From the NCBI RefSeq assembly GCF_900109885.1, contig NZ_FOBS01000006.1, positions 1 to 64,000 on the forward strand: 64,000 bases of DNA, written 5' to 3'. The notes under the pieces are model-generated. The model saw nothing but the letters and a program-made list of their open reading frames with translations. It did no database searches and was not told where the DNA came from. This document shows positions 34,445 to 43,998 of this stretch, piece after piece. This stretch comes from Syntrophus gentianae. Its GTDB lineage: Bacteria > Desulfobacterota > Syntrophia > Syntrophales > Syntrophaceae. Made by a program: the position numbers and the translations under genes. How positions within the stretch are numbered: the stretch's first letter is position 1; each line of letters starts with the position of its first letter.

Positions 34445-37378
34445 TTACTTTTTCACCTTCACGGCCATTGGAAAATCAATGATATTCGCGCTCATGTTCG
34501 ACGGGTTGGCCATTGTCGGCGTCTGCTGTCCATGGGTCAGTTCCTTCACCCGATCTGATATGTACTTGGCGAGGCCAAATATGGTGATCTTTCCCGTATC
34601 GCCGGAAGGGGCTTTTCCGTCCAGGCCTTCCAGTACGGCTTTCGTGAAGGCGCCATGTCCCCACACCTTGTCTTCCCGGGAGTCCTGGTAGCCCGTCGTG
34701 GATGCATAGACCACCACGGCCTTCGGCGTGTCGATCAATTCATTGACCACATCGTCAATCTTGAACGAAGGTCCCTTAGTGCCCCCCATGATGCCTCCCG
34801 ACTTGCAGGTGTCGGCGAAGACCACGATTTTTCCGGTCAGTACTTTTACGGAATCCGTGATCGATGAATAGGGCAACCCTGTTTTTTTCAGATTGTGCTT
34901 GTCGGCGTTGACCGGGAGAAAGTAGTAAATCCCCCGTTCCGTCATTCCGTGGCCGGAAAGAAAGATGACCGCGGTGTCGTTGGGGGTTGTGCTGTCTTCC
35001 AGCCATTTGAGACCGTCCAGGATATTGTCCCTGTCGGCCTCTTTTCCCGTTTTTTCTGTGAGGAGCATGCTTTTCACATCCTCATACAGGAGGCCTTTCT
35101 GCCCGTCCATGAGTTTTACGAACGCTTCAGCGTCTGCATGGGCGTAATTCAGCTTGAGGCTCTCATCCTTGTAGGTGCTCACACCAACGGCCAGGATGTA
35201 GAGCTTCGGTTTGACCGGCCTTCTGATGGCCTCTCCCTTCCACCGGAGCCGGAGGGTCGCCGGTTCACTCTTCGCGAAGCGGTTCTCCACGATGATCGCG
35301 ACTTCGGAATTCTGCTCCGGTACGGGGATGCTCATCTCCAGGGTCTCTCCTTCCCTGGGCTCATGGCGGATGCCCTTCAATCCTGCGGCCGGCAGGCCGC
35401 TGACCAGGGCGCTCAGTGCGGTGACCGGCTCTCCGCTGGGCGAGCGCACCACGAACGGCACGGTCACGGGTGAAGTCTTCACGTCGATCGTGTCGTTCCC
35501 TGCTATGGAGACCACCGGCGGGGTCCTCGTTTCGATGGACACTTTCTCCGTCTTCCTCCCGGCCTCCTTGTCCGCAAGGAGCAGGGCCTCCTTTTCGTCG
35601 AGGGTTTCGAGCACCTTGGAGATCACATCGGGGCGGTAGAACTGCTGCCTGAACCTGGAAACGGGAAAGAAATCCGCGGCCTGGTCCTTGCCGTTGTTGA
35701 TATGCCAGCCGATCAGGTCCTCGCCGCCGGATGAAGCGTCGTAATAGCCGGAGGGGGTCCAGAGGACCCAGCGCTTTCTGTCCCTGTGCGGGAAGAAGGC
35801 GAGGATCTCCTGACCGTCCCTTAACCGGTACCAGCGGATGGTGCCGTCGCCCAGGGCGGCAACGGCCAGCCGGCCATTACCGGAGATATTGACGGACCAG
35901 GCAACACCGGGGATAGGAATCGGCATTCCCCACTTCTCGACGCCGTTCCGGTCGAAGAGCCGGAGATACCACTCTGCTCCCAGGAGGAAGCACTGCCCGT
36001 CGGGGCAGACGGCAAGGCTCCGGGATTCTTCGTCTTTAGCAAGTTGGAGGGGTTTCCCTTTGAGTCTGGGCGTCAATGTACCTTCCCAGTCGCTTTCGGT
36101 AAACTCAAGCCCCTCTGCCCTTGTGAGGGGAGGGGCAAGATTGTCCGGCTCCGCTGGGTCGGGGGTCAGCAGGCGTTTGGCGATGGAGAAGCGGGCAGGG
36201 GATTTACCGAACGGGTCAAAGCCGAACTGGACGGTGGTTCCGTCATAAGAGGCAAGAAACCGCCCGAGAGTGTCCCTGAAGTCGCCGATCTCTGAACCCC
36301 TGTAATGCGTGCGGTTGCCCGCACTGTCAAGGATGCCTAAGGCAGGGTCACCTGCCCCGAAGACCATTCTGCCCTCTCTGAGGGGCAGGATCTCCATGAT
36401 CGTGTTTCCCGCGGCGGGGAGATCCTGGCGCGATCCCTTTCCTCCGTCGGCCCATCGGAGGATAGGGCAACCGTCGCGCCAGTACTTTCCTCCCGCATAG
36501 AGCGATCCGTCCGTCGACCAGGCAACGGCCATCAAATTTCCGTCATTTATGCCTATGCCGCTGGTGTCAGGCGAAAAGAGATACGAGAGATCTGTGCCGG
36601 AGAAAACATCGACTCGGGTGGAATCGTTGTAACCGACGGCGATCTTCGTACCGTCGGGCGAGAAGCGTGCGAAAGAGGGTTGTTCCCCATCCGGGGCCTT
36701 TACTGGACTGCCGATGCGCTTGAAATCCTTGTCATAGAGGCGGAGGAAGCCGTCGAACGATGCGGTGACGAGCCTGCCGTCAATGGAGAAATCGGCGTCG
36801 TAACTATCACCCCCATATTCGGTGTCTTCCTTGAAGAGCGTGTAGTCTTTCGTCTGGTAGATGCGGATGCCGTGGGGCCCGCCGAGGCACGCAACGAGAT
36901 AGCGGCCGTCCCGGGAATAGGCAAGGTGAAAGACGGCCCCGGGAAGACCCCGCAGATCTTTGGGCCGGCTCATCCGGCCGCTTGCCCGGTCGAAGAGGTA
37001 GATGGACACTTTTCCTTCCCATTCCCAGCCCGTCCAGCCGGCGGCGGCGATGGTGTTCCCATCGGGGGAGATGGCGACGGCAAAAATCTTTCCCTCATGC
37101 CCGCTTCCTATAGGGGGCCGCAGTATCCTCACGAGGCGGAGGTCCGGCAGCTCCCAGAGGCGCACCGTCTTGTCGTCCGAGGCCGTGACGAGAAAGCGAT
37201 TGGCCGCGTCCACGGCGATTCTGTTTATTCGAGCCGTGTGTATTCCTGTCTCCAGGCGCAGGCGGGGCTCCTTCGGCGGCTCGCCTGCCTTTAGTGAACC
37301 GGGGACAAGAAGCAGAAAAAGGAGGGCAAAGATCAGGGCTTTCTCTCTCTTTCCTCTGGAAATGACCGTACCGTTCAT
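34445..37378 (-). CDS. Secreted WD40 repeat-caspase (peptidase C14) protein
   Basis: 977 aa from ATG 37378, which has GGGGGAG upstream and yields a signal peptide ending GSLKAGE; a longer reading is not supported. Residues 40-500 form WD40-like blades (TASDDKTVRLWEL, AISPDGNTIAAAGW, ARFSPDGTKIAVGY). A second segment has WTPSGYYDASSGGEDLIGWH, common in WD40-caspase proteins. The C-terminal caspase domain (about 725-960) keeps the catalytic dyad His810 in LSGHG and Cys858 in ADTCKSGG. It is an exported cysteine protease with propeller-mediated recognition. It is the last gene of a four-gene operon. Confidence 0.88.
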   Translation of the reverse strand: MNGTVISRGKREKALIFALLFLLLVPGSLKAGEPPKEPRLRLETGIHTARINRIAVDAANRFLVTASDDKTVRLWELPDLRLVRILRPPIGSGHEGKIFAVAISPDGNTIAAAGWTGWEWEGKVSIYLFDRASGRMSRPKDLRGLPGAVFHLAYSRDGRYLVACLGGPHGIRIYQTKDYTLFKEDTEYGGDSYDADFSIDGRLVTASFDGFLRLYDKDFKRIGSPVKAPDGEQPSFARFSPDGTKIAVGYNDSTRVDVFSGTDLSYLFSPDTSGIGINDGNLMAVAWSTDGSLYAGGKYWRDGCPILRWADGGKGSRQDLPAAGNTIMEILPLREGRMVFGAGDPALGILDSAGNRTHYRGSEIGDFRDTLGRFLASYDGTTVQFGFDPFGKSPARFSIAKRLLTPDPAEPDNLAPPLTRAEGLEFTESDWEGTLTPRLKGKPLQLAKDEESRSLAVCPDGQCFLLGAEWYLRLFDRNGVEKWGMPIPIPGVAWSVNISGNGRLAVAALGDGTIRWYRLRDGQEILAFFPHRDRKRWVLWTPSGYYDASSGGEDLIGWHINNGKDQAADFFPVSRFRQQFYRPDVISKVLETLDEKEALLLADKEAGRKTEKVSIETRTPPVVSIAGNDTIDVKTSPVTVPFVVRSPSGEPVTALSALVSGLPAAGLKGIRHEPREGETLEMSIPVPEQNSEVAIIVENRFAKSEPATLRLRWKGEAIRRPVKPKLYILAVGVSTYKDESLKLNYAHADAEAFVKLMDGQKGLLYEDVKSMLLTEKTGKEADRDNILDGLKWLEDSTTPNDTAVIFLSGHGMTERGIYYFLPVNADKHNLKKTGLPYSSITDSVKVLTGKIVVFADTCKSGGIMGGTKGPSFKIDDVVNELIDTPKAVVVYASTTGYQDSREDKVWGHGAFTKAVLEGLDGKAPSGDTGKITIFGLAKYISDRVKELTHGQQTPTMANPSNMSANIIDFPMAVKVKK

Positions 37379-37421
37379 CGTCTTCTCCCCCTTTCCGGGA
37401 AATCTTTCCAGCAGGTGAGGA

Positions 37422-38153
37422 TTATTTTTGCTGGGCCACGTACACCACGAGATTCCCGTCATGGGACAGGGAAGGCTGGCCGCAGTTTTTTCCGTCGCAG
37501 TTGCTGATGTTTACGGGGAATTCCTGGCCGCGCTGCAGGAAGACATCGGAATAGACAAGCGTCGTCCCGCCCAGGCTTTCCTTTTGCCTCTCCTGCGGGT
37601 AGAGCTTCACCTCCCCATAGACCCGCTCCCAGCCTTGGAGATGATTCAGCATCTCCCGCTCCTCCCTGGCTTTCAGGTCCAGGGAAAGGGCGGCCACCTG
37701 GCCGCTTCGAAGGGACAAAAATCCAACGGCGTTGTCGTTACCCTTCGTCTTGAAAAGAACGAGGAGCTTGTCCGGGTCGCTTCGATCGAAGCCTAGGAGT
37801 TTGGTGATCCCCTGCGCATTCTGCATGGTTTCTTCCTGACCTCCTGCGCAGGGTATCCGGATGAGGGCGCCATCCTTGAGGGCCAGGATGTTCCGGTCCG
37901 TTGGGTCGAAAACCGGGGAGCGGTATCCTCCACCTAGTGAGATCGTCCGGCGTACATTCTGATTCAGATCGACGAGCATCAGAGCGCCCATGAGATTCCC
38001 TTCCTCGATGCCTTTCACCTGGCCCGGTGTTGCAGAAATGCCGGAGACCCGGAGGATCTTCTCGAGAACGGACTCGGCCTCAAGGGGTGTGGAGAATAAA
38101 ACGCCAAAAAGAACCATGAAAAATATTGAATGAAACAATAACCTGCTTTTCAT
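37422..38153 (-). CDS. Secreted protein of unknown function, TolB-like propeller fragments
   Basis: 243 aa. A signal peptide ends TPLEAES. Stretches such as GGGYRSPVFDPTDRNILALKDG and QPSLSHDGNLVVYVAQQK recall WD40/TolB beta-propeller strands, but a full propeller would not fit this length. One central cysteine (IPCAGG) and two near the C-terminus (NCDGKNCGQ) are present. No enzymatic motif. It lies 43 bases upstream of the caspase gene and 13 bases after the membrane-protein gene. Confidence 0.7.
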   Translation of the reverse strand: MKSRLLFHSIFFMVLFGVLFSTPLEAESVLEKILRVSGISATPGQVKGIEEGNLMGALMLVDLNQNVRRTISLGGGYRSPVFDPTDRNILALKDGALIRIPCAGGQEETMQNAQGITKLLGFDRSDPDKLLVLFKTKGNDNAVGFLSLRSGQVAALSLDLKAREEREMLNHLQGWERVYGEVKLYPQERQKESLGGTTLVYSDVFLQRGQEFPVNISNCDGKNCGQPSLSHDGNLVVYVAQQK

Positions 38154-38166
38154 TTCCAGACTCCTT

Positions 38167-39114
38167 TCACTCTGTGCGTCCCGTGCTTTCCTTCTGCTTA
38201 ACCTGGTGCGCGAAGAGCGTTCGCAGGATGGGATCGTAGGCGATGATCCTGGTTTCTTTCACATCCTTGCGGGGAAGGGTCACCAGGGCTTTCTGTTCCC
38301 CGTTGTCTGCGATGGTCCTGAGGAGATAGGTCATCCCCTCCTTCCCCTCCCAGACCAGCCAGGCGGTCTGCCCTTGACTGAGCTTCTGTTCACCCATGCT
38401 CTCCACCCTCGGCATGACCCTGTCCATGATCAGGATGCCGTAGTTCACCGGAAGCATCAGAAATTGGATCGCGGTAAGAAGCCCCAGGAGTGCCTGCAGG
38501 AACTGCGAAAATCCGGCAGGCTGTTCCTTCTTCCCAAGGATGAGGGAAATTCCCAGCGGCACAGCGCTGGCTGCCAGGAGCCCTGCGAAATAGAGGGAAC
38601 GGAGGCCGTCTTTATCGTCGAGCAGTAAAGTTCTCAGCCAGGCAGGATCAGGCAGACCATCGCAAAGCAGTAAGTTGCTGAAGAGGAAACATTGGCGCAT
38701 AAAGAACTGGATCACAATCACCGAAAAAACGATGCCTGCCAGGGTGAATACGACCCGCCCCGTTCCTGGAGAGGTAATCCATTGCCAGAAAGACGAACCG
38801 GCAATTTGAATCTTTGACCTGATCCGCAAGGGGAGCAGACGGTACGGGAGAAATCCGAGCGCGGCTGGAACGATCAGCAGGAGCAGGACAATGGGGACTG
38901 CAGAGACAAAATAGATCAGGAAATTGGCGCCGGCAAAAAGGTATCTCTCGTCCAGCACCGTCAGGTCGGTACCCACACCCAGGGCCGTCAGGTGGAACCG
39001 GAGTGTGAGGTATCCGAGGGCATAGAGCAAGAAGCTTCCAAGGGCCGTAAAGGCGGTCCATTTCCCGCTCAGCTCCATGATCTTTTCGGTAAAATCCTTC
39101 CAGCCCTGCACCAT
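38167..39114 (-). CDS. Polytopic membrane protein of unknown function
   Basis: 315 aa from ATG 39114, whose ribosome-binding site GGGAGG overlaps the end of the CHAT gene; a longer open reading runs through that gene and is rejected. About five to six hydrophobic helices are seen (starting near residues 15, 50, 65, 115, 175 and 215). A soluble C-terminal tail of about 80 residues contains AWLVWEGKEGMTYLLRTI and AYDPILRTLFAHQVKQK. No known family recognised. The two-base gap to the CHAT gene implies coupled translation. Confidence 0.75.
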   Translation of the reverse strand: MVQGWKDFTEKIMELSGKWTAFTALGSFLLYALGYLTLRFHLTALGVGTDLTVLDERYLFAGANFLIYFVSAVPIVLLLLIVPAALGFLPYRLLPLRIRSKIQIAGSSFWQWITSPGTGRVVFTLAGIVFSVIVIQFFMRQCFLFSNLLLCDGLPDPAWLRTLLLDDKDGLRSLYFAGLLAASAVPLGISLILGKKEQPAGFSQFLQALLGLLTAIQFLMLPVNYGILIMDRVMPRVESMGEQKLSQGQTAWLVWEGKEGMTYLLRTIADNGEQKALVTLPRKDVKETRIIAYDPILRTLFAHQVKQKESTGRTE

Positions 39115-39116
39115 GG

Positions 39117-41696
39117 CTACCTCCCCATCAGGGTAAAGGCCCCCCAGAAGTAGGGGTGACCGTATTGAGGATTTGCCTTGACCGCGACCAGGGCGCGGCG
39201 GGCCGCCTCGTTCAATGGCTGTTCCCTTGCTTCCCGGTAGAATGTTTCCATCCAGAGGGCTGTGGAAGCGGAATCCACCTCCCACGAGGACAGGACCAGG
39301 GCCTTCGCTCCCGCATATAATAACGCCCTTGTCATGCCCAGGATTTCGTTGGCGTGCGTGGCCCTGGCGCGACCTGTTTCGCAAGCACTGAGAACGACCA
39401 GCCGGTTCTTTTCCAGGGGCAGGCCGAACATCTCGGCGGCTGTGAGCCTGCCGTCGTCAGGACCGCCAGCGCCGAGCTGGACGTAGGAAAGGAGCGGGCT
39501 TTGGGCATCGAACCTGCCGTGAGCCGAGAGGTGTAGGATTTCATAATGGCCCGCCCAGGCCTTGATGTCCGTCTCCCGGGCAAGCTGTTCTACCACCACC
39601 TTGCTCCTGCCGGGAAAGAGCCCGGCGATGGATTGGACCTCCTCCTGCGCCTTCGGTATTCCCGGGTCGGCGACCGCCAGCAGCGTTCCGCGCATCTGAC
39701 CGCTCTGGGAAAAGGAAGCCAGGACTGTTGCGCTGGGGGCATAGGTGATCCGGAAATCTTCTCCGAGATACCGATTGTCCGCAGGGTTCTGGAATACCTG
39801 AAAGGGGATGTAGGCAAGGTCTTCGTGGGGAATCACAACCACAGCGTTTGTCTTGAACCATTGCCTGGCGGGCTGCACCAGGAAGAGATACAATTCCTGC
39901 GCACTCCTGGTGTCGAATGGCCGGTCCCCGCGCGACAGGGACTCCCGCAGCGCCCCGACTTTCCGGGCGAGTTCCGACCGGGGGAGAAACACGTTCCGTA
40001 CGTGGACCGCATCGCCGCTGATGTGCCACAGAATGACCCCATGCTCCAGAATCAGATACTGGAGAACCTCGTAGCCGTCACGCTTCATCGCCTCTTGCAG
40101 CGCCTTGAGTGACACCGGCTCCGAGACCACCAGGGACCGCGTTTTGGGCGCCTCTCTTCCCAGGCGGTCAACAAGCAGACGATACGCTGACTCAGTCTTT
40201 TTCAGTTCCTGCCCCGTCCGGGAAAGGACATCCGGCGACTGTTCCGTGTCCGGTCTGCTGTTCTCAAGAAACAGGTTTGTCTGGAGTCGGGCGATCTCGG
40301 CCTGGGCCTTCTGCACCGCACCGTATAAGGCCTGATCCCGGTCTCCAGTGAGATAAAGAGATTTGTTCGCAAGAAGGTCTGCCATGCCCCGTGAACGGGA
40401 CCGTTCCATCAGGTCAAAGGCCTCTGCCTGCCTGCCGCGCTCAAGGAGGTGCAGGATGGGCGTGTAGTAGAACTCGATCTTGTCTTCGAAAAAGGTCCCG
40501 CGGCTCTGTTCGTCGCGGAGCCTGCGGCGGTCCCGCTCAAGTAACTCAACCGCCTTGAGATAGGATTGAAGGGCGGAGTCGCGATGACCCTGCATGTCAA
40601 AGAGCAGCCCCTCGATATAGAAGCTCCGTGCATCTCCCGTCTTCATCACGCCTGACTGTTGGATCCAGGCCAGCAGTCCCGGGGGAAAATCAAGGCCGGT
40701 TGACAGGAACTTGTCACTGACCAGGACATCGCCGGGCTTCCGGGGATGAAACAGGGAAGTTTCGGCAGTCAAGGCATGGCTGCGCTCCTGGGAGCTGATC
40801 AGTTCCTTGCGCATGTCTGCATTTCTGAGAAAGGATCTGGCATAACCGGCGAGGCCCTGGTATCCGCGGTCCTGGGCAATGGCAAGCGCCCGGGAGTAAT
40901 CTTCCTTGGCGCGGGCAAGGGCTTCATAGCATGACTGAAAGGTCCTATCGTAGTCGCATTTCTCCGCGAATTTGAGGTAAATGTCTGCGCGGTCAAGGTA
41001 GGCATAGAGGAGAGACGTCTGGTCATCTACCTTCTGGGCGATAGAGAAGGCCCGGCTGAGTGTGTCGAAGGCCGGGATCAGTTGGCCCTGCGCGATCAGG
41101 ATCTCAGCCTTTAGATCCAGTGCGTTGAAGAGATCCACGGGCTCATTAGAGAGTTCAATGGCCCTTTCGGCATGCGAGAGGGCATTTCCATATTCTCGAA
41201 GCCCCAGAAATTCCGTTCTTGCCTGCCCGATGAATGCTTTGGCCTGATAGGCCCTGTGCCCCGATTGACGGGCCAGTTTTTCCCCTTCCTGATAACGACC
41301 GAGAGCATTTGCCCACTGATTCTGCATCCGCTGTATATCCCCTAATTTGATGAGGCAGAGGGCTGCATCCGGCAGCTTCCCGGACCGTTGGAATTCATTC
41401 AAACTTTGAAAAAGTTCTCGCTCGGCTTGGTGCAGTTCAGGCAGAAGGGTCTTCTGATCTCCGGTTTTGCGGAAATGTTCGAGATAATTTTCGATGCGCT
41501 GGATTGCCCGTTTCTGTATCGCTGCTGCCTGGCTGTCGGCCGAAGTCGCACAGCCTGGCGCCAACATGAGGGTCGTCATCAGGATGGCCAGTACAAACAG
41601 GACCCGCGACCGAAGAAAGCCGTGTTGTCCGCAGTCAAGGGGATTCTCTGACGTCCAGACGGACTTGACGCGTCGTTTTCCGGGGATATTCCTCAT
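39117..41696 (-). CDS. TPR-CHAT protease lipoprotein
   Basis: 859 aa from ATG 41696, chosen because AAGGGAGG lies seven bases upstream. A long N-terminal hydrophobic segment ends in the lipobox LAPGC (Cys49), so the protein is predicted to be lipid-anchored outside the cytoplasm. TPR-like helices fill about 75-450 (ALCLIKLGDIQRMQNQWANAL, QAKAFIGQARTEFLG). The C-terminal CHAT domain (about 570-859) has the dyad His726 in HLSAHGRF and Cys772 in VLSACETGRA, and ends PYFWGAFTLMG. CHAT proteases are separase/caspase relatives. It is the first gene of the operon. Confidence 0.9.
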   Translation of the reverse strand: MRNIPGKRRVKSVWTSENPLDCGQHGFLRSRVLFVLAILMTTLMLAPGCATSADSQAAAIQKRAIQRIENYLEHFRKTGDQKTLLPELHQAERELFQSLNEFQRSGKLPDAALCLIKLGDIQRMQNQWANALGRYQEGEKLARQSGHRAYQAKAFIGQARTEFLGLREYGNALSHAERAIELSNEPVDLFNALDLKAEILIAQGQLIPAFDTLSRAFSIAQKVDDQTSLLYAYLDRADIYLKFAEKCDYDRTFQSCYEALARAKEDYSRALAIAQDRGYQGLAGYARSFLRNADMRKELISSQERSHALTAETSLFHPRKPGDVLVSDKFLSTGLDFPPGLLAWIQQSGVMKTGDARSFYIEGLLFDMQGHRDSALQSYLKAVELLERDRRRLRDEQSRGTFFEDKIEFYYTPILHLLERGRQAEAFDLMERSRSRGMADLLANKSLYLTGDRDQALYGAVQKAQAEIARLQTNLFLENSRPDTEQSPDVLSRTGQELKKTESAYRLLVDRLGREAPKTRSLVVSEPVSLKALQEAMKRDGYEVLQYLILEHGVILWHISGDAVHVRNVFLPRSELARKVGALRESLSRGDRPFDTRSAQELYLFLVQPARQWFKTNAVVVIPHEDLAYIPFQVFQNPADNRYLGEDFRITYAPSATVLASFSQSGQMRGTLLAVADPGIPKAQEEVQSIAGLFPGRSKVVVEQLARETDIKAWAGHYEILHLSAHGRFDAQSPLLSYVQLGAGGPDDGRLTAAEMFGLPLEKNRLVVLSACETGRARATHANEILGMTRALLYAGAKALVLSSWEVDSASTALWMETFYREAREQPLNEAARRALVAVKANPQYGHPYFWGAFTLMGR

Positions 41697-41990
41697 CTGC
41701 AGGCCTCCCTTCCGGTTGCGCATGAAATTTCAGAATGTTGTTTCGGTAATGAGAGTCCCGCGTTGAACGGTTCCTCATTAAGATCAAAGGAGGTTTCTTG
41801 ATGGTTTCTAACTTATAACAACTTGCATTTATTAAGATATTTATAAGGAGAACGTGGCGATATGTCAATGAAAAGTTGATGACGCACGATAGGGCGGACG
41901 TCGTTGTCGGTGAAAAGGGAGGTACAGATCCCAGGGGCTACGGCTGAGGATGGACCCGGTGGCAAGACCCCGACGCGGATGACTGAGGAG

Positions 41991-43247
41991 CTAACGCGAC
42001 GAATGTTCCTTCATCTTCCGGTCGTAGGCGAGCAGGGCGGAGGGGAAGGGGGAAAGGACCCGCCGGGCGACCCCCTGGGTGAAGGATATTGCCAGTCCGT
42101 AATTGGTGACCGGCACCTGGGCCTCTCGGGCCTGCTGCATCCGGCTGAGCATTTCCCGTCGGGTCAGCATGCAGCCGCCGCAATGGATGATCAACTTGTA
42201 TTCCCGGAGGTTTTCCGGGTAATCCCGTCCCGCCGAGACATCCGTGCGGATGTCGCCCCCCACGTATTGCTTCAGCCAGCGGGGGATCTTGACCCGGCCG
42301 ATATCGTCCTGGAGGGGGTGATGGGAACAGGCTTCGGCGATGAGGACCTTGTCCCCGGATTGCAGGGTTTCGATCTGGGCGGCCCCCTCGGCTGCCGCGG
42401 CAAGATCGCCCTTCTGACGGGCAAAAAGGATGGAAAAGGTGGTCAGGGGGATGGCCGGGGCCACATCGGCGGAAACCTTGAGAATGGCCTGAGAGTCACA
42501 GATCACGACATCCGGGAGCCGGTTCAGCAGGGCCAGGGTGGCCGGCAGTTCCCTTTCCTTGACGATGAGAACTGCCGCATCATTGTCCAGGGCGTCGCGG
42601 ATCGTCTGGACCTGGGGGAGGATCAGGCGGCCCTTGGGAGCCTGCAGATCGATGGGTACAACCAGAACGGCCAGTCCCCCGGGAGGAAGGAGATCGCCCA
42701 CCAGGGACGGCGGCTGTACGAAGTCATCGGGGGCGACTTCCAGCAACTGTCGCTTCAGGGCATCCACAAAGGCGTCACGCTTTTGAACGTCGAAACTGGA
42801 GACCGGCACGACACGGGAGGTTTTTGTCTTGAGTTCGCGGAGAAAGGTCTCTGAGGGTTGATCCAAATCGATCTTGTTGATGACGACAAGAACAGGGACC
42901 TTCCGTTTGTCCATTTCCGCCAGAACTTCCTCTTCGTAAGTCCCCCAGACATCCGGCTCCGTCACGAGGATGGCGACATCGGCGCGATCGAAAATCTTTT
43001 CCGTTTTCTTCAGACGCAACGAAGCAAGTTCCGAGATGTCGTCCAGCCCTGCGGTATCCAGAAACAGGATTGGTCCCAGGGGAAGCAGCTCCATGGCTTT
43101 TTCCACGACATCCGTCGTGGTTCCCGCTACAGGGGAAGTGATGGCGATATCCTGACCGGCCATCATGTTCAGAAAACTGGATTTGCCGACATTGGTGCGT
43201 CCCAGCAGGGCGATGTGCAGACGGTTTCCCTTGGGGGTAGTATCCAT
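41991..43247 (-). CDS. hydF: [FeFe] hydrogenase maturation GTPase HydF
   Basis: 418 aa. The GTPase domain (1-170) has GRTNVGKSSFLNMMAG, PVAGTTTD, LDTAGLDD and NKID. The dimerisation domain follows. The cluster-binding domain carries the family pattern CSHH (about 305) and HCGGCM (about 356), the Cys-x-His and HCxxC ligands. HydF is the scaffold on which HydE/HydG assemble the 2Fe subcluster before transfer to HydA. hydE and hydG are not in the window. The gene sits 116 bases after the [NiFe] maturation protease gene, not with the [FeFe] operon. Confidence 0.95.
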   Translation of the reverse strand: MDTTPKGNRLHIALLGRTNVGKSSFLNMMAGQDIAITSPVAGTTTDVVEKAMELLPLGPILFLDTAGLDDISELASLRLKKTEKIFDRADVAILVTEPDVWGTYEEEVLAEMDKRKVPVLVVINKIDLDQPSETFLRELKTKTSRVVPVSSFDVQKRDAFVDALKRQLLEVAPDDFVQPPSLVGDLLPPGGLAVLVVPIDLQAPKGRLILPQVQTIRDALDNDAAVLIVKERELPATLALLNRLPDVVICDSQAILKVSADVAPAIPLTTFSILFARQKGDLAAAAEGAAQIETLQSGDKVLIAEACSHHPLQDDIGRVKIPRWLKQYVGGDIRTDVSAGRDYPENLREYKLIIHCGGCMLTRREMLSRMQQAREAQVPVTNYGLAISFTQGVARRVLSPFPSALLAYDRKMKEHSSR

Positions 43248-43363
43248 TTTAGCTGATCCTCAAAGAGATTTTTAAATGTTGATTCGATAGAAGTGACCTG
43301 ATCATTGCCAAAAAAGGGGGATAAAGGCAACGAATTTTTACTGGGGGAGAGGGACTGAAATTT

Positions 43364-43909
43364 TCAAACCGATCTTTTTTCTGTCGGAGTTTCCCTTGAA
43401 GCTGGAGGAGAAAGGACATCCTCGTCGAGCAGGTCCACGATTCGATTGACAGCTCCTTCCACAAGAGAAAGGGTCCCCGGGGAGAGGTTGCGATGAAAAT
43501 CGAAGTTGCAGCCTAAAATCGAAATCAGATGGCCCTCCATATCCCGACCGCGGAGAGCCTTGAAAAAGGCCAGCAGGGTTGCCGGGCTCAGGTGGTGCGT
43601 GAACGTCAGGCCGGCGTCGTTAGGGCGTACAGGACTGTAGTGCAGTTCATCCAGGGCCGGGTCGACATGGGCGTCTACGAAGATCACCTGTTCGTATTCG
43701 TCAAGCAGATCGATCATTTCCGGGGCAAGCTGAACGATGAAGATGGAATCCGCAAGGCGCCCGAGTTCCTCTAGGCCGGTTTGGCCCTCCTCCAGCGCTT
43801 TCTGTCCCCATCGCTTCCGGAAGGCATTTATGACGTGATAGGCAACGCCGTCGTCGGCGCGGTCCAGGTTGCCGAAGCCGATCAGCAGGGTTCGTTTTTT
43901 TTGTTTCAT
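43364..43909 (-). CDS. [NiFe] hydrogenase maturation endopeptidase (HyaD/HoxW family)
   Basis: 181 aa from ATG 43909. A longer reading overlaps hoxH and the terminator and is rejected. The N-terminal GFGNLDRADDGVAYHVINAF matches the nickel-binding Asp motif of M52 proteases, and VIFVDAHVDPALDELHY the second metal site. TFTHHLSPATLLA supplies a further His. It removes the C-terminal peptide of the large subunit once nickel is inserted. No clear ribosome-binding site. A strong hairpin separates it from hoxH. Confidence 0.88.
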   Translation of the reverse strand: MKQKKRTLLIGFGNLDRADDGVAYHVINAFRKRWGQKALEEGQTGLEELGRLADSIFIVQLAPEMIDLLDEYEQVIFVDAHVDPALDELHYSPVRPNDAGLTFTHHLSPATLLAFFKALRGRDMEGHLISILGCNFDFHRNLSPGTLSLVEGAVNRIVDLLDEDVLSPPASRETPTEKRSV

Positions 43910-43934
43910 CGGGGGTTGTCCAGGAGATAAAAAA

Positions 43935-43976
43935 TAAAGAAAAGGGGAAATCGCGTTGCCTTTCCCCTTTTCTTTA
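43935..43976 (-). terminator. Strong intrinsic terminator between hoxH and its maturation protease gene
   Basis: A perfect 16-bp stem, TAAAGAAAAGGGGAAA with TTTCCCCTTTTCTTTA, encloses a ten-base loop. On the minus strand it is followed by TTTTTTATC. It lies 22 bases after the hoxH stop. It would end the structural-gene transcript or allow only partial read-through to the maturation genes. Confidence 0.85.
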
Positions 43977-43998
43977 TCGACGGTTGCGTCTGCAAATT

